NCBI GenBank assembly: GCA_017463425.1
Contig: JAFTPE010000020.1
Span: forward strand, 1 to 42,309
Source of the DNA: Clostridia bacterium
GTDB taxonomy: Bacteria; Bacillota; Clostridia; Christensenellales; Borkfalkiaceae
Direction: 5' to 3'
DNA: 42,309 nucleotides
Part shown: positions 15,924 to 25,031 of the stretch, piece by piece
Position numbering within the stretch: position 1 is the first letter of the stretch
Layout: each line of letters starts with the position of its first letter
Position numbers and translations under genes: made by a program
The notes under the pieces: generated by a model
The model's database searches: none
Told to the model about the DNA's origin: nothing
The model's input: the letters and a program-made list of their open reading frames with translations, nothing else

Positions 15924-15945
15924 CTCTTTTTTTATAAAAAAAGAG
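15924..15945. terminator. Perfect 22-bp AT palindrome after ligA, terminator-like
   Basis: CTCTTTTTTTATAAAAAAAGAG is a perfect palindrome with T7 and A7 tracts; a weaker GC-containing hairpin precedes it (about 15883-15930). Together they likely end the ligA transcript in front of the yicC promoter. Confidence 0.55.
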
Positions 15946-15965
15946 AATTACGTGGGCAATACTAC

Positions 15966-15994
15966 TTGAAATTTTTTTAAAAGTTTGCTATAAT
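15966..15994 (+). promoter_or_regulatory. Promoter of the yicC-gmk-rpoZ operon
   Basis: TTGAAA (15966-15971), 17-bp spacer, TATAAT (15989-15994). Confidence 0.8.
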
Positions 15995-16045
15995 AATATG
16001 ACCCGAAAAATCGGGTTACGAAAAACGCAGACGAGGAATACACCA

Positions 16046-16921
16046 ATGCTGAGTATGACGGGGTATGGAAAAGGGGAATATTGCGAGGGCGGTTTAGAGC
16101 TGACTTGCGAAATCAAAACGGTGAACAATCGTTATTTGGACGTGTCTATCAAAGCACCGCGCATCTTTGCGGCGTACGAGGACGTCATTCGGAACACCGT
16201 GCGGAAAAAATTGACGCGCGGTCATGCGGACGTGTTCGTATCCTTGAAAGACAAACGTGAACGCCCGACGGCTTTGACGGTGGATTTGGCGTTGGCTGCG
16301 TCGTACGTGGCGGCGGCGAAAACGTTGAAAGAAACTTTTCCCGAACTCTCGGACGATTTAACGCTTTCGTCCGTTTTGCGCTATCCTGAGGTGTTGAAAC
16401 AAGACGACTCGCAGACTTTGGACGAAGAACTGACAATCGCGTTGCAAACCGCGCTGGAAAAAGCTCTGGATACGTTGAACGAAATGCGGTTGATTGAGGG
16501 CGAAAAGTTGAAGATAGATATGCTGTCGCGAATGGATACGATTCAAACGTTGGTGGCAGAGGTGTCTACTCGCGCGCCGCAACTTGCGGAGGAATATCGC
16601 GAAAAATTGAAAAACCGCGTGCAGGAATATTTGGAAAACGTGCCTATGGACGAGGGCAGATTATTATCCGAAGTGGCGGTGTTTGCAGACAGGACGAATA
16701 TCGACGAGGAATTGACGAGGTTAAAGAGCCATATCGAACAATTCCGCAGTATTTGCGAAGAGGGGGTCGTGGGCAGAAAATTGGATTTCCTCGTACAAGA
16801 ATTTAACCGCGAGGCGAACACGACCTGTTCCAAGAGCAACGACGTGGCGATTACGAGGACGGGGCTTGCGCTGAAAAACGAGATAGAAAAAATCCGCGAA
16901 CAGGTACAAAATATCGAATAA
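16046..16921 (+). CDS. yicC: YicC/YloC-family endoribonuclease
   Basis: A 291-residue YicC-family protein. The hallmark N-terminus MLSMTGYGKG (compare MIRSMTGFG) sets the start at 16046; AGGA precedes it by 10 nt. Family features include EIKTVNNRYLDV, the central charged helices, and the C-terminal (DUF1732) LDFLVQEFNREANT-SKSND..LKNEIEKIREQVQNIE. E. coli YicC is reported to be an endoribonuclease acting on small RNA; the Firmicutes homologue is YloC. It is the first gene of the operon leading to gmk and rpoZ, the order found in Bacillus and clostridia. Confidence 0.95.
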   Translation: MLSMTGYGKGEYCEGGLELTCEIKTVNNRYLDVSIKAPRIFAAYEDVIRNTVRKKLTRGHADVFVSLKDKRERPTALTVDLALAASYVAAAKTLKETFPELSDDLTLSSVLRYPEVLKQDDSQTLDEELTIALQTALEKALDTLNEMRLIEGEKLKIDMLSRMDTIQTLVAEVSTRAPQLAEEYREKLKNRVQEYLENVPMDEGRLLSEVAVFADRTNIDEELTRLKSHIEQFRSICEEGVVGRKLDFLVQEFNREANTTCSKSNDVAITRTGLALKNEIEKIREQVQNIE

Positions 16922-16944
16922 GCAGGCAATAAGGAGAAATGGAA

Positions 16945-17505
16945 ATGGAACACGTATTGCTGGTGGTGTCAGGTCCGTCGGGTGTTGGGAAAGGTACGAT
17001 AGTGAAAACTTTGGTCAAACGGCGTGAGGACGTCGTGGAATCGGTGTCTTGCACGACGCGCGCGCCACGCGAGGGAGAAAAGCACGGCAGAGAATATTTT
17101 TTCTTGACGAAAGAAGAATTTGAAAAACGGATTGAAGAAAACGATTTTTTGGAATACGACGAACATTTCGGGAATTTTTACGGTACGCCGAAATCGTTTG
17201 TGAAAGAAACGTTGAAAACCAAATCGGTGATTTTGGAAATTGACGTGGTGGGCGGTTTGAACGCCAAAAAGGAAATTCCGCAGACGGTGCTCGTAATGAT
17301 TGCGCCGCCGTCGATAGAAGAACTCAAACGCCGCTTGATAGGCAGAGGCACGGAATCGAAAGAGGAAATCGAAAACAGACTCGCTCGATTGGAATACGAG
17401 CTGTCGCAAAAAGACAAATACGATTACGTAATCGTCAACGACGATTTGGAAACCGCGATACGCGATTTAGAATCGATTATAGACGGAAAACAATCGTTAA
17501 AATAA
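16945..17505 (+). CDS. gmk: Guanylate kinase
   Basis: A 186-residue guanylate kinase that phosphorylates GMP to GDP. The P-loop is GPSGVGKGT; GMP-contacting SCTTRAPREGEKHGREYFF and EYDEHFGNFYGTP follow, and IDVVGGLNAKK matches the family's D(V/I)xGxxxxK strand. I prefer ATG 16945 over 16939 because GGAG (16933-16936) is 8 nt away instead of 2. It lies between yicC and rpoZ in the same operon. Confidence 0.96.
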   Translation: MEHVLLVVSGPSGVGKGTIVKTLVKRREDVVESVSCTTRAPREGEKHGREYFFLTKEEFEKRIEENDFLEYDEHFGNFYGTPKSFVKETLKTKSVILEIDVVGGLNAKKEIPQTVLVMIAPPSIEELKRRLIGRGTESKEEIENRLARLEYELSQKDKYDYVIVNDDLETAIRDLESIIDGKQSLK

Positions 17506-17534
17506 AAAAATATAACCAAAAGGAGATATAAAAT

Positions 17535-17756
17535 ATGATTAACGAACCTTCGGTAGACGCAATGATTAGAAAATTGGGAACGGAAGAAGAACCCATCAGC
17601 CGTTATGCGCTTTGCACGATTGCAGCGAAACGCGCTCGTCAGATTATTGAAACGGAAAAGAACCTCGGTGTGCACGATTCGACGGGCAAGGACAAAGAAT
17701 TGTTGACCGCTTGCAAGGACATTGCGGACGGCAAAGTCGTCATTGCAAAAGACTGA
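17535..17756 (+). CDS. rpoZ: RNA polymerase omega subunit
   Basis: A 73-residue omega subunit that aids assembly of RNA polymerase. ISRYALCTIAAKRARQI is the conserved RY.L...A.RARQ core, here with Cys in place of the common Val/Leu. Length is near the usual 65-80. AAGGAG precedes the ATG by 9 nt. A terminator follows directly, so rpoZ probably ends the yicC transcript. In many Firmicutes coaBC follows rpoZ; it is missing here and priA comes next. Confidence 0.95.
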   Translation: MINEPSVDAMIRKLGTEEEPISRYALCTIAAKRARQIIETEKNLGVHDSTGKDKELLTACKDIADGKVVIAKD

Positions 17757-17765
17757 TAAAAAATC

Positions 17766-17788
17766 GCCTCGTCCAAACGGGGCTTTTT
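17766..17788 (+). terminator. rpoZ terminator
   Basis: GCCTCGT (17766-17772), loop CCAA, ACGGGGC (17777-17783), T5. Confidence 0.85.
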
Positions 17789-17850
17789 AATTTTTGGCTC
17801 TGTCATAAACGTTTTGTATTTAAAAACGGGGAACGCGTAAAGGAGTTTTT

Positions 17851-20025
17851 ATGATTGCAGAAGTTATCGTAGATATCGCTTCGGGTGAAACGGACAGAAT
17901 ATACGATTATCTCTGCGACGACGATACCGTCGTTGGCAGTCGCGTTCGCGCGCCGTTCGGCGGAAAAATCGTGCCAGGATTTGTGATGCGGGTGAAAGAA
18001 ACTTCGGATTATCCCCAAGAAAAACTAAAAAAAATATTGCCCTGCCCTGACGAATTGCCGGCGTTAAACGCCGAATGTTTGGCGTTGGCGGAAAAATTAA
18101 CGGCGCGGTATCGCGTGCCGAAAGCCCTGACTTTGCGGTTGTTTTTGCCTGCGGAAATGCGTACGGGAAAGGTACGGGAATTGACGCGCAATTACGCTGT
18201 GTTGAATTTGTCCGTTTCGGAAATGAAACTTTCCAAAACGGCGAAAAACCAACTTGGCGCGGCGCAATATTTGGAAGAACACGGCAAAACCGATTGCGCG
18301 TATTTGAATACGGCGTTTCCAGGCGGCGTTTCGGCTTTGGAAAAAAAGGGCTACGTTACGGTTACGAAAGAACAGATTTTACGCAATCCCTATAAAACGA
18401 TTGAGGAGGAAAACGTTTCGCGAACGCTGACCCCCGATCAGGAACGCGCGGTAAAAACCATTTGCGAGGATTCGCGCACGGTACAACTTCTGCACGGCGT
18501 AACGGGCAGCGGTAAAACGGAAATTTATCTTACCTTAATCGCCCAATGCTTGAAAGAGGGCAAGAGTTCGATTTTTCTCGTACCAGAAATTTCGCTCACG
18601 CCGCAAATGTTGTCGCAACTTCGTTCTCGGTTTGGTAAAAACGCGGCGATTTTACACAGCGGTTTGTCGGCAGGGGAACGATTTGACGAGTGGTGGCGAT
18701 TGAGAACGGGCGAGGCGAAAATCGCTATTGGGGCGAGGAGCGCGGTGTTTGCCCCTATGGAAAATATCGGCGTTATCATTATCGACGAGGAGCACGATTC
18801 CAGTTATTGCAGCGAAACTGCGCCCAGATACAACACGTTCGACGTGGCGTTGCTTCGCGCAAAGCGGAACGGTTGTAAATTGGTTTTAGGCAGCGCGACG
18901 CCTTCTGTGGAAACGTACAAACGCGCGCAGGACAACGAATTTTGTCTTATCGAGCTGAAAAACCGTATCAACAAACGCCCGTTGCCCGAAATCGTAATTG
19001 CGGATATGCGGAGAGAAGTGCGGCGCGGAAACAACGGCGCGTTTTCGGGCGCGTTGAAAGAGGAAATAGAAAAATGTCTTGCCGACGGCAACCAAGCCAT
19101 TTTATTTTTGAATCGGCGCGGATATTCGCAGACGGTCATTTGTAAAGAATGTGGCTACGTTGCCAAATGCGAGGCTTGCGACGTATCGTTGACCTATCAC
19201 CGCGACGAAAAATGTTTAAAATGCCATTATTGCGGTATGAAATACAATACGCTGTCCGCTTGCCCCGATTGCGGGGGAATAAAACTCGCTTACGCAGGCA
19301 CGGGAACGCAACGTATCGTTGCGGATTTGCAAGCGTTGTATCCTAATGCGCGCATTTTGCGTATGGACAACGACACGACAAGCGGAAAAGAGGGGCATTA
19401 TAAAATTTTAAAGGCGTTTTCCCAGCACAAAGCGGATATCCTCGTCGGTACGCAAATGATTGCAAAAGGACACGATTTCCCTGCCGTTACGCTGGTCGGG
19501 ATTTTGGACGCGGATATGAGTTTGCATTTTTCCGATTATCGCAGCGGAGAAAGAACGTTTCAGTTATTGACGCAGGTGGCAGGCAGAAGCGGACGCGCGG
19601 AAGAACAAGGCAAGGTGGTTTTGCAAACGTTCGACCCCGAAAACGACGTGTTGCGGTATGCGGTGGCGTACGATTATAAAGGATTTTACGAAAATGAAAT
19701 TTCGCTGCGCGCGGCAATGGCTTTTCCGCCCTTTTCCAAAATCGTGCGTGTGCTGATTACGGGCGAAGACGATAAAAAGACGTTAGAGGGATTGAGAAAC
19801 GTATACGTTGGCTTGGAAGAATTGTATACGAAAGAAATGGATAAATTTTTATTTTTTAATAAAATGCGCGCACCGATAAAACGGATACAAAACAAATTCC
19901 GTTATCAGGTGTTAATGCGTTTGGCAGATACGTCCATATTGCCGCAAATCTACGATATTTGCGCGGAATGTAGAACGAGGGACGTGCTGGTGAGCGTGGA
20001 AGAAAATCCCGCGAATATGAGTTAA
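17851..20025 (+). CDS. priA: Primosomal protein PriA (replication-restart helicase)
   Basis: A 724-residue superfamily-2 helicase that reloads the replisome at stalled forks. The N-terminal 3'-DNA-binding domain is followed by Walker A GVTGSGKTE, DEEHDSSY, GSATPS, the zinc-binding insertion (CKECGYVAKCEACD..CLKCHYCG..CPDCGG, eight Cys), GTQMIAKGHDFP and QVAGRSGRAEEQGKVVLQT. Length is typical. AAGGAG precedes the ATG. It begins the run priA-def-fmt-rsmB-rlmN, with short gaps or overlaps, all on the plus strand. Confidence 0.97.
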   Translation: MIAEVIVDIASGETDRIYDYLCDDDTVVGSRVRAPFGGKIVPGFVMRVKETSDYPQEKLKKILPCPDELPALNAECLALAEKLTARYRVPKALTLRLFLPAEMRTGKVRELTRNYAVLNLSVSEMKLSKTAKNQLGAAQYLEEHGKTDCAYLNTAFPGGVSALEKKGYVTVTKEQILRNPYKTIEEENVSRTLTPDQERAVKTICEDSRTVQLLHGVTGSGKTEIYLTLIAQCLKEGKSSIFLVPEISLTPQMLSQLRSRFGKNAAILHSGLSAGERFDEWWRLRTGEAKIAIGARSAVFAPMENIGVIIIDEEHDSSYCSETAPRYNTFDVALLRAKRNGCKLVLGSATPSVETYKRAQDNEFCLIELKNRINKRPLPEIVIADMRREVRRGNNGAFSGALKEEIEKCLADGNQAILFLNRRGYSQTVICKECGYVAKCEACDVSLTYHRDEKCLKCHYCGMKYNTLSACPDCGGIKLAYAGTGTQRIVADLQALYPNARILRMDNDTTSGKEGHYKILKAFSQHKADILVGTQMIAKGHDFPAVTLVGILDADMSLHFSDYRSGERTFQLLTQVAGRSGRAEEQGKVVLQTFDPENDVLRYAVAYDYKGFYENEISLRAAMAFPPFSKIVRVLITGEDDKKTLEGLRNVYVGLEELYTKEMDKFLFFNKMRAPIKRIQNKFRYQVLMRLADTSILPQIYDICAECRTRDVLVSVEENPANMS

Positions 20026-20048
20026 AAAAGAACAGGAGATAAGAAAAA

Positions 20049-20501
20049 ATGGCGATTCGGAACGTAGTACAGGTTGGGGACGAGGTGTTAAGACAAAAAT
20101 GCGCCGCGGTGGAAAATTTCGACGAAAAATTGTGGGAATTGCTCGACGATATGAAAGACACGGTTAAAATGGAGGAGGGCGCAGGCCTTGCCGCGCCGCA
20201 AGTGGGCGTGCTTCGGCGCGTCGTCGTCGTGGACGTAGAGGAGGGGTATTTCGAGTTCATCAACCCCGTAATCGTTTCGCAAAAAGGCGAACAATCGGGC
20301 TGGGAGGGCTGTTTATCCGTTCGCGGAAAAAGCGGTATCGTATCGCGGCCTATGAAAGTAAAACTCAATTATTACGACAGAAACGGGCAAAAATTCCAGT
20401 TGCAAGCCAAAGGATTTTTCGCGCGCGCGATTTGCCACGAACTTGACCATTTGGACGGGGTGTTGTATATTGACAAGGCAACGCATATAGAGAAGAATTG
20501 A
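20049..20501 (+). CDS. def: Peptide deformylase
   Basis: A 150-residue deformylase, which removes the formyl group from nascent N-formyl-methionine. The three family motifs are intact: GLAAPQVG, EGCLSV (metal Cys) and HELDHLDG (metal His pair and catalytic Glu). AGGAG precedes ATG 20049. It sits between priA and fmt; fmt makes the formyl-Met-tRNA whose product this enzyme processes, a near-universal pairing. Confidence 0.97.
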   Translation: MAIRNVVQVGDEVLRQKCAAVENFDEKLWELLDDMKDTVKMEEGAGLAAPQVGVLRRVVVVDVEEGYFEFINPVIVSQKGEQSGWEGCLSVRGKSGIVSRPMKVKLNYYDRNGQKFQLQAKGFFARAICHELDHLDGVLYIDKATHIEKN

Positions 20502-20535
20502 CGGTAGGTCGCATTTTTCTAAAAAGGAGAGAGGT

Positions 20536-21486
20536 ATGAAAATCGTATTTGCCGGCACGCCCGAATTTGCGGTTGCGCCGTTACGGAACATAATCGAACA
20601 CGGTTACGAGGTGGTGGGGGTTATCACGCAAGAGGATAAACCGCAGGGCAGAAAAGCTATTTTGACAGCGCCGCCTGTCAAAGTGTTGGCAAACGAATAC
20701 GGTTTGCCCGTGTTTCAATTTGCAAAAATCCGAAACGAAGTGGAAAGTATTCGCGCTTTAAAAGCCGATTTACTTATCACTTGCGCGTACGGGCAAATTT
20801 TAACGCAAGACGTGTTGGATTGTTTCCCGATGGGGGTTTGGAATATTCACGCGGGATTGTTGCCGCAATATCGCGGCGCGTCGCCGATACAGAGCTGTAT
20901 TTTAAACGGCGAGGAAGAAACGGGCGTGTCCGTTATGAAAACGGAACTTGGGTTAGATTGCGGCGACGTGTTGTGCGTAGAACGTACCGCCATTGCCGAC
21001 GACGAAACGTACGGACAGCTGGAACAGCGGCTTTCTCATATCGGCGCAGAATTGATTTTACAGGCCTTGATTTTATTGGAATCGGGCGAATATACGTTGA
21101 CGCCGCAAGGAGAGGCGGGCGTGAACGTCGTTAGAAAGCTCAACAAAGAAAACGCGAAAATCGATTTTCATAAACCCGTAAAAGAAATCGTCAATCTTGT
21201 TCGGGCAATGAATCCTGCGCCCGTGGCGTACACCGAATTGGACGGAAATAAAATCAACGTTTATCTCGCAGAAAGAGCCGAACTTTCGGAGAAAGAAACC
21301 CTTGTGTTTGACAAGGCGCAGATAGGAGAAGTGTTGTCTGATAAGCCCAAAAGAGGTTTGCTCGTCAAATGCCTTGATGGGGCGGTGCGCCTTAAAGAAG
21401 TGCAAGCGGCAGGCGGAAAGAGAATGAGCGGCGGCGATTTTCTTAACGGTAGAAAAGCGCAAAAAGGGCAGGTGTTTATATGCTGA
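20536..21486 (+). CDS. fmt: Methionyl-tRNA formyltransferase
   Basis: A 316-residue enzyme transferring a formyl group from 10-formyl-THF to initiator Met-tRNA. The N-terminal formyltransferase domain has FAGTPEFAV, NIHAGLLPQYRGASPIQ (catalytic Asn/His region) and ELGLDCGDV (Asp); the C-terminal OB-type domain begins near residue 205. AAGGAGAGAGGT precedes the ATG. It overlaps rsmB by 7 bp, consistent with translational coupling. Confidence 0.97.
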   Translation: MKIVFAGTPEFAVAPLRNIIEHGYEVVGVITQEDKPQGRKAILTAPPVKVLANEYGLPVFQFAKIRNEVESIRALKADLLITCAYGQILTQDVLDCFPMGVWNIHAGLLPQYRGASPIQSCILNGEEETGVSVMKTELGLDCGDVLCVERTAIADDETYGQLEQRLSHIGAELILQALILLESGEYTLTPQGEAGVNVVRKLNKENAKIDFHKPVKEIVNLVRAMNPAPVAYTELDGNKINVYLAERAELSEKETLVFDKAQIGEVLSDKPKRGLLVKCLDGAVRLKEVQAAGGKRMSGGDFLNGRKAQKGQVFIC

Positions 21487-22715
21487 GCAATCCCGTTTAC
21501 GATCCCTTTCAAATATTGACGAAAGTGTATTCGGACGGCGCGCACGTAAAACAGGCGATTGCCGATACGTATATTGAAGAACAATATCGCGCGCGCACGG
21601 TGAAAATCGTCTACGGGGTGTTGGAAAACGACGGGTATTTTGATTTTTGTATTCGCCATTACGCGCCGAAAGCCCCCAAATTGGCGGTGCGGATTTTGTT
21701 GAAAATTTCGCTGTATATGCTGATTTTTATGGATAAAAAGAGGTATATGGTAACCGATTGCGCCGTAACGTTGTGCAAGAAATTGGGCAAAAGCGGCGTC
21801 AGCGGATTCGTCAATGCGTTTTTGCGAAGATTTGAAAAAGCTACGGTAGACGCGGAGATTCCGAACAATGACAGCGGCGTAGCGGTGAAAGCGTCTTATC
21901 CCTTGTATGCCTATCAATGGCTGAAAAAAGAATACGGAGCGCGCGCGGAGGCGATTGCAAACGCAAAATCGTCAGGCGTGTCCGTACGGTTTGAACAAGA
22001 GGCGAAAACGTATACGGGAAAACTGCATATAAAAACTCCGTTTGAAAACAATTATATCTTTGAAAATTTCGTCCGCGACGAGGGATTTGACGAGGGGAAA
22101 TACACCTTTCAATCGGTGGGGAGCATTGCCATTTGTGACGTGGTAGAACCGTGTGAAAAGTTGTTGGATTGTTGCGCCGCGCCGGGTGGGAAATCGGTGC
22201 TGTTAGCCCAAAAATGTAACGAAGTAACGGCGTTTGAATTGCACGCGCATCGGGTGGAACTGATTCGGCAATACAAACGGCGTATGGGCGTGAAAAATAT
22301 CCAAGAATTTGAAAAGGACAGTTCGGTGTTCGACCCCGAATACGCCGAAACGTTTGACGCGGTGCTTTGCGACGCGCCCTGTTCGGGTTACGGCACAATC
22401 AGCGAAAATCCCGATATCAAACTGTTCCGCAAACAAGAAGATTTTATCGCGTTGCATAAAACGCAAACGGAGATTTTGAACACCGTTTCAAAATACGTTA
22501 AAAAGGGCGGCGCATTGTATTATTCGACCTGTTCGCTGTTTGAAAGCGAAAACGATAAAACGGTGGAAAAATTTTTAAAAACGCATCAAGAATACGAGTT
22601 GGAAAAAATTGACAGTCCGCTTTCGCACGTAAAAAAGAAATACGGATTGCAATTTTTGCCCGATACGGCGTACGGCGCAGGGTTTTACGTTGCGAAATTA
22701 AGGAAAAAGTTATGA
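21480..22715 (+). CDS. rsmB: 16S rRNA (cytosine-967-C5)-methyltransferase RsmB
   Basis: A 411-residue NusB-domain/Rossmann methyltransferase; slightly shorter than the usual 430-450. Residues 1-130 form the NusB-like RNA-binding domain. The SAM site is CCAAPGGKSVLLAQK, and the two catalytic cysteines are in DAPCSGYG and YSTCSLFESEN. The 16S rRNA position is taken from the family. It overlaps fmt at the start and rlmN (ATGA) at the end, so all three are one transcript. Confidence 0.95.
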   Translation: MLSNPVYDPFQILTKVYSDGAHVKQAIADTYIEEQYRARTVKIVYGVLENDGYFDFCIRHYAPKAPKLAVRILLKISLYMLIFMDKKRYMVTDCAVTLCKKLGKSGVSGFVNAFLRRFEKATVDAEIPNNDSGVAVKASYPLYAYQWLKKEYGARAEAIANAKSSGVSVRFEQEAKTYTGKLHIKTPFENNYIFENFVRDEGFDEGKYTFQSVGSIAICDVVEPCEKLLDCCAAPGGKSVLLAQKCNEVTAFELHAHRVELIRQYKRRMGVKNIQEFEKDSSVFDPEYAETFDAVLCDAPCSGYGTISENPDIKLFRKQEDFIALHKTQTEILNTVSKYVKKGGALYYSTCSLFESENDKTVEKFLKTHQEYELEKIDSPLSHVKKKYGLQFLPDTAYGAGFYVAKLRKKL

Positions 22716-23773
22716 AAAAAATTATTCAGGACCTGTCGTATAACGAATTGCAAGAATTGACCCTTGCGCTCGGCGAAAAAAAGTTTCGCGCCAAACAACT
22801 GTACGAGGGATTGACGCAAGGCAAAACGATAAGCAATATCACTTCGCTGTCCAAGGCGTTTAAGGAAAAACTTTTGGAAACGTACGAGGACGAAACCGTG
22901 CGGATAAAGGAAACCTACGTATCTGCGGACGGAACGGAAAAATATTTGTTTGAATACGCGGACGGAAACCTCGTCGAGGGCGTATTGATGAAATATAAAT
23001 ACGGCTATACCCAATGTGTTTCCACACAAGTTGGGTGCAGAATGGGCTGTAAATTTTGCGCCTCTACGTTAAACGGGTTGGTGCGCAACCTCACGGCAGG
23101 GGAAATCCTTTCTCAAATCCTAACCGTAAACGCGTTGCATAAAAACGACGTTTTAGGGCAAGGAAAAGAGGCGCGCGCCGTTACCAACGTCGTGCTTATG
23201 GGCAGCGGCGAACCGCTCGATAATTACGACGAAACGTTAAAATTTTTACGCAACGTAACCGCCGAGGGCGGCGTGTGTATCAGCGCGAGAAATATATCTT
23301 TATCCACGTGCGGACTCGTTCCGAAAATGTACGCTTTGGCAGACGAGGGAATTCCACTCAACCTCACCGTGTCGTTGCACGCAACCGACGATATATCGCG
23401 TGCGCGGACAATGCCTGTGGCAAAGGCGTATAAAATAGCCGATATTTTAAAGGCTTGCGAGTATTATTTTAAGAAAACGGGCAGACGGTACTATTTTGAA
23501 TATACCTTAATTGAGGGGGAAAATTGCGACGAAGAACACGCGAAAGCGTTGATTGAACTTTTAAAAGGCAAGCCTTGCCACGTCAATTTGATTCGTTTGA
23601 ACGAAGTGAAAGAACGGGATTTGAAAGCGCTTGGCGACAAGCAAGCCTATCGGTTTTTGGGCTTGTTGGAAAAAGGCGGACTTTCGGCGACGCTCCGTCG
23701 GCAAATCGGGGTGGATATCGGTGGCGCGTGCGGACAGCTTCGCGCGAATTATATAGAAAAAAACAATTTGTAA
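22712..23773 (+). CDS. rlmN: Dual-specificity RNA methyltransferase RlmN (radical SAM)
   Basis: A 353-residue radical SAM enzyme that methylates C2 of adenine in 23S rRNA and some tRNAs. The cluster motif is CRMGCKFC (CxxxCxxC); MGSGEPLDNYD is the conserved GEPL region, and the two methyl-carrier cysteines fit the Cys in CGLVPKM and the C-terminal ..GACGQLRA. It starts in an ATGA overlap with rsmB and ends 15 bp before the membrane protein gene. Confidence 0.96.
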   Translation: MKKIIQDLSYNELQELTLALGEKKFRAKQLYEGLTQGKTISNITSLSKAFKEKLLETYEDETVRIKETYVSADGTEKYLFEYADGNLVEGVLMKYKYGYTQCVSTQVGCRMGCKFCASTLNGLVRNLTAGEILSQILTVNALHKNDVLGQGKEARAVTNVVLMGSGEPLDNYDETLKFLRNVTAEGGVCISARNISLSTCGLVPKMYALADEGIPLNLTVSLHATDDISRARTMPVAKAYKIADILKACEYYFKKTGRRYYFEYTLIEGENCDEEHAKALIELLKGKPCHVNLIRLNEVKERDLKALGDKQAYRFLGLLEKGGLSATLRRQIGVDIGGACGQLRANYIEKNNL

Positions 23774-23788
23774 AAAGGAGAGAGGAAT

Positions 23789-24364
23789 ATGGAAAACGAA
23801 GTGTTGGCGTTGATTGTCAGCTTTTTGGCAATGACAATGGTCGTTATTTCTTATTTCGTCAAAATCAAGAAATACTATTTATTGTTTCAATCTTTGTGTA
23901 TCGTCTTTTTGATTTTGTCCTATTTGTTCACGGCGGAATTTTTTGCAATGATAGGGCTGTCTATCGGGCTGGTGCGTTCCTTGGTCTTTTATTATTATGA
24001 AAAGAAAGGGATAGAAGCCCCCATTTATCTGTCGTTTTTGATTTCTTTTGCAACGATTGTTTCGTATTTTATCGTCAATCTCGGCATTTTGAAAACGGCA
24101 AAACCTGTGGATATCTTGTGTATCATACCTTTGGTAATGTACGCGTTTATTTTCCGTATACGCAACCTTAAAATCGTAAGGTTTACAATGCTCGTGCCGA
24201 CGGCGATTTCCATTTTGTACAACACCCTCGCCAATGCAACCGTGTTCGTTGTGCTGTCCTACACCTTTGAATTGACGGCAAACGTCGTGTCGATATGCAA
24301 ATATCATATTTTCAATAAAGAAGAAAAAACTCAATTAAAGGAGAATACATATGAAAACGATTAA
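23789..24364 (+). CDS. YgjV-like integral membrane protein
   Basis: A 191-residue membrane protein with about seven hydrophobic segments and a short charged tail. The size, the repeated S-F-x-x-x-I-S-Y and IPLVMYAFIFRIRNLKIVR region and overall hydrophobic profile resemble the YgjV inner-membrane family; the match is by eye and the function of that family is not established. It occupies the place where Firmicutes usually carry prpC, prkC and rsgA between rlmN and rpe. AAGGAGAGAGG precedes the ATG and the stop lies 14 bp inside rpe. Confidence 0.65.
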   Translation: MENEVLALIVSFLAMTMVVISYFVKIKKYYLLFQSLCIVFLILSYLFTAEFFAMIGLSIGLVRSLVFYYYEKKGIEAPIYLSFLISFATIVSYFIVNLGILKTAKPVDILCIIPLVMYAFIFRIRNLKIVRFTMLVPTAISILYNTLANATVFVVLSYTFELTANVVSICKYHIFNKEEKTQLKENTYEND

Positions 24365-25004
24365 AATTGCTCCGTCGATTCTGTCGGCAAACTTTTCAAA
24401 AATGGGTGAAGAAGTCATTTCCCTTCAAGAATGCGGCGCGGACGTCGTGCATTGCGACGTTATGGACGGCGTGTTTGTCAACAACATCACGTTCGGGATT
24501 AAAATGGTGGAAGATTTGCGAAAAATCACCACGTTGCCGTTGGATTGCCATTTGATGATCGTTCACCCTGAAAAATACGTCGAACGCTTTGCAAAAGCGG
24601 GCGCGGATATCATCACTGTACACTACGAGGCTTGTCAGGACAATTTGAAAGAAGTGTTACAGCTTATCAAATCCACGGGCGTAAAATGCGGCGCGGTTAT
24701 CAATCCCGATACCCCCGTGGAAAAAATCAAGGACGTTATTCCTATGTGCGATATGGTGTTGGTTATGAGCGTGTTCCCCGGTTTCGGCGGACAGAAATTC
24801 ATTCCATCGGCGCTAGATAAATTGCGCCAAATTCGCGCGATTATCGACGAGTTGGATAAGGATATCGATTTGGAAATCGACGGCGGCGTAACGGCGGAAA
24901 ACGTAGCGGAAATCAAAGCCGCAGGTGCGAACGTAATCGTTGCTGGCAGTACGGTGTTCAAAGCGGAAGATAGAGCGAATATTATCGCCACGTTAAAGGC
25001 GTAA
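24351..25004 (+). CDS. rpe: Ribulose-phosphate 3-epimerase
   Basis: A 217-residue TIM-barrel epimerase interconverting ribulose-5-phosphate and xylulose-5-phosphate in the pentose phosphate pathway. KIAPSILSANF is the canonical start; VVHCDVMDGVFVNN and LDCHLMIVHPE supply metal ligands (His, Asp), MSVFPGFGGQKFIP and LEIDGGV complete the active site. AAGGAG precedes ATG 24351, which overlaps the YgjV-like gene by 14 bp. It closes the operon that starts near priA. Confidence 0.97.
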   Translation: MKTIKIAPSILSANFSKMGEEVISLQECGADVVHCDVMDGVFVNNITFGIKMVEDLRKITTLPLDCHLMIVHPEKYVERFAKAGADIITVHYEACQDNLKEVLQLIKSTGVKCGAVINPDTPVEKIKDVIPMCDMVLVMSVFPGFGGQKFIPSALDKLRQIRAIIDELDKDIDLEIDGGVTAENVAEIKAAGANVIVAGSTVFKAEDRANIIATLKA

Positions 25005-25031
25005 GTGTTTTTATAAAGTGAGGAATCAGCT

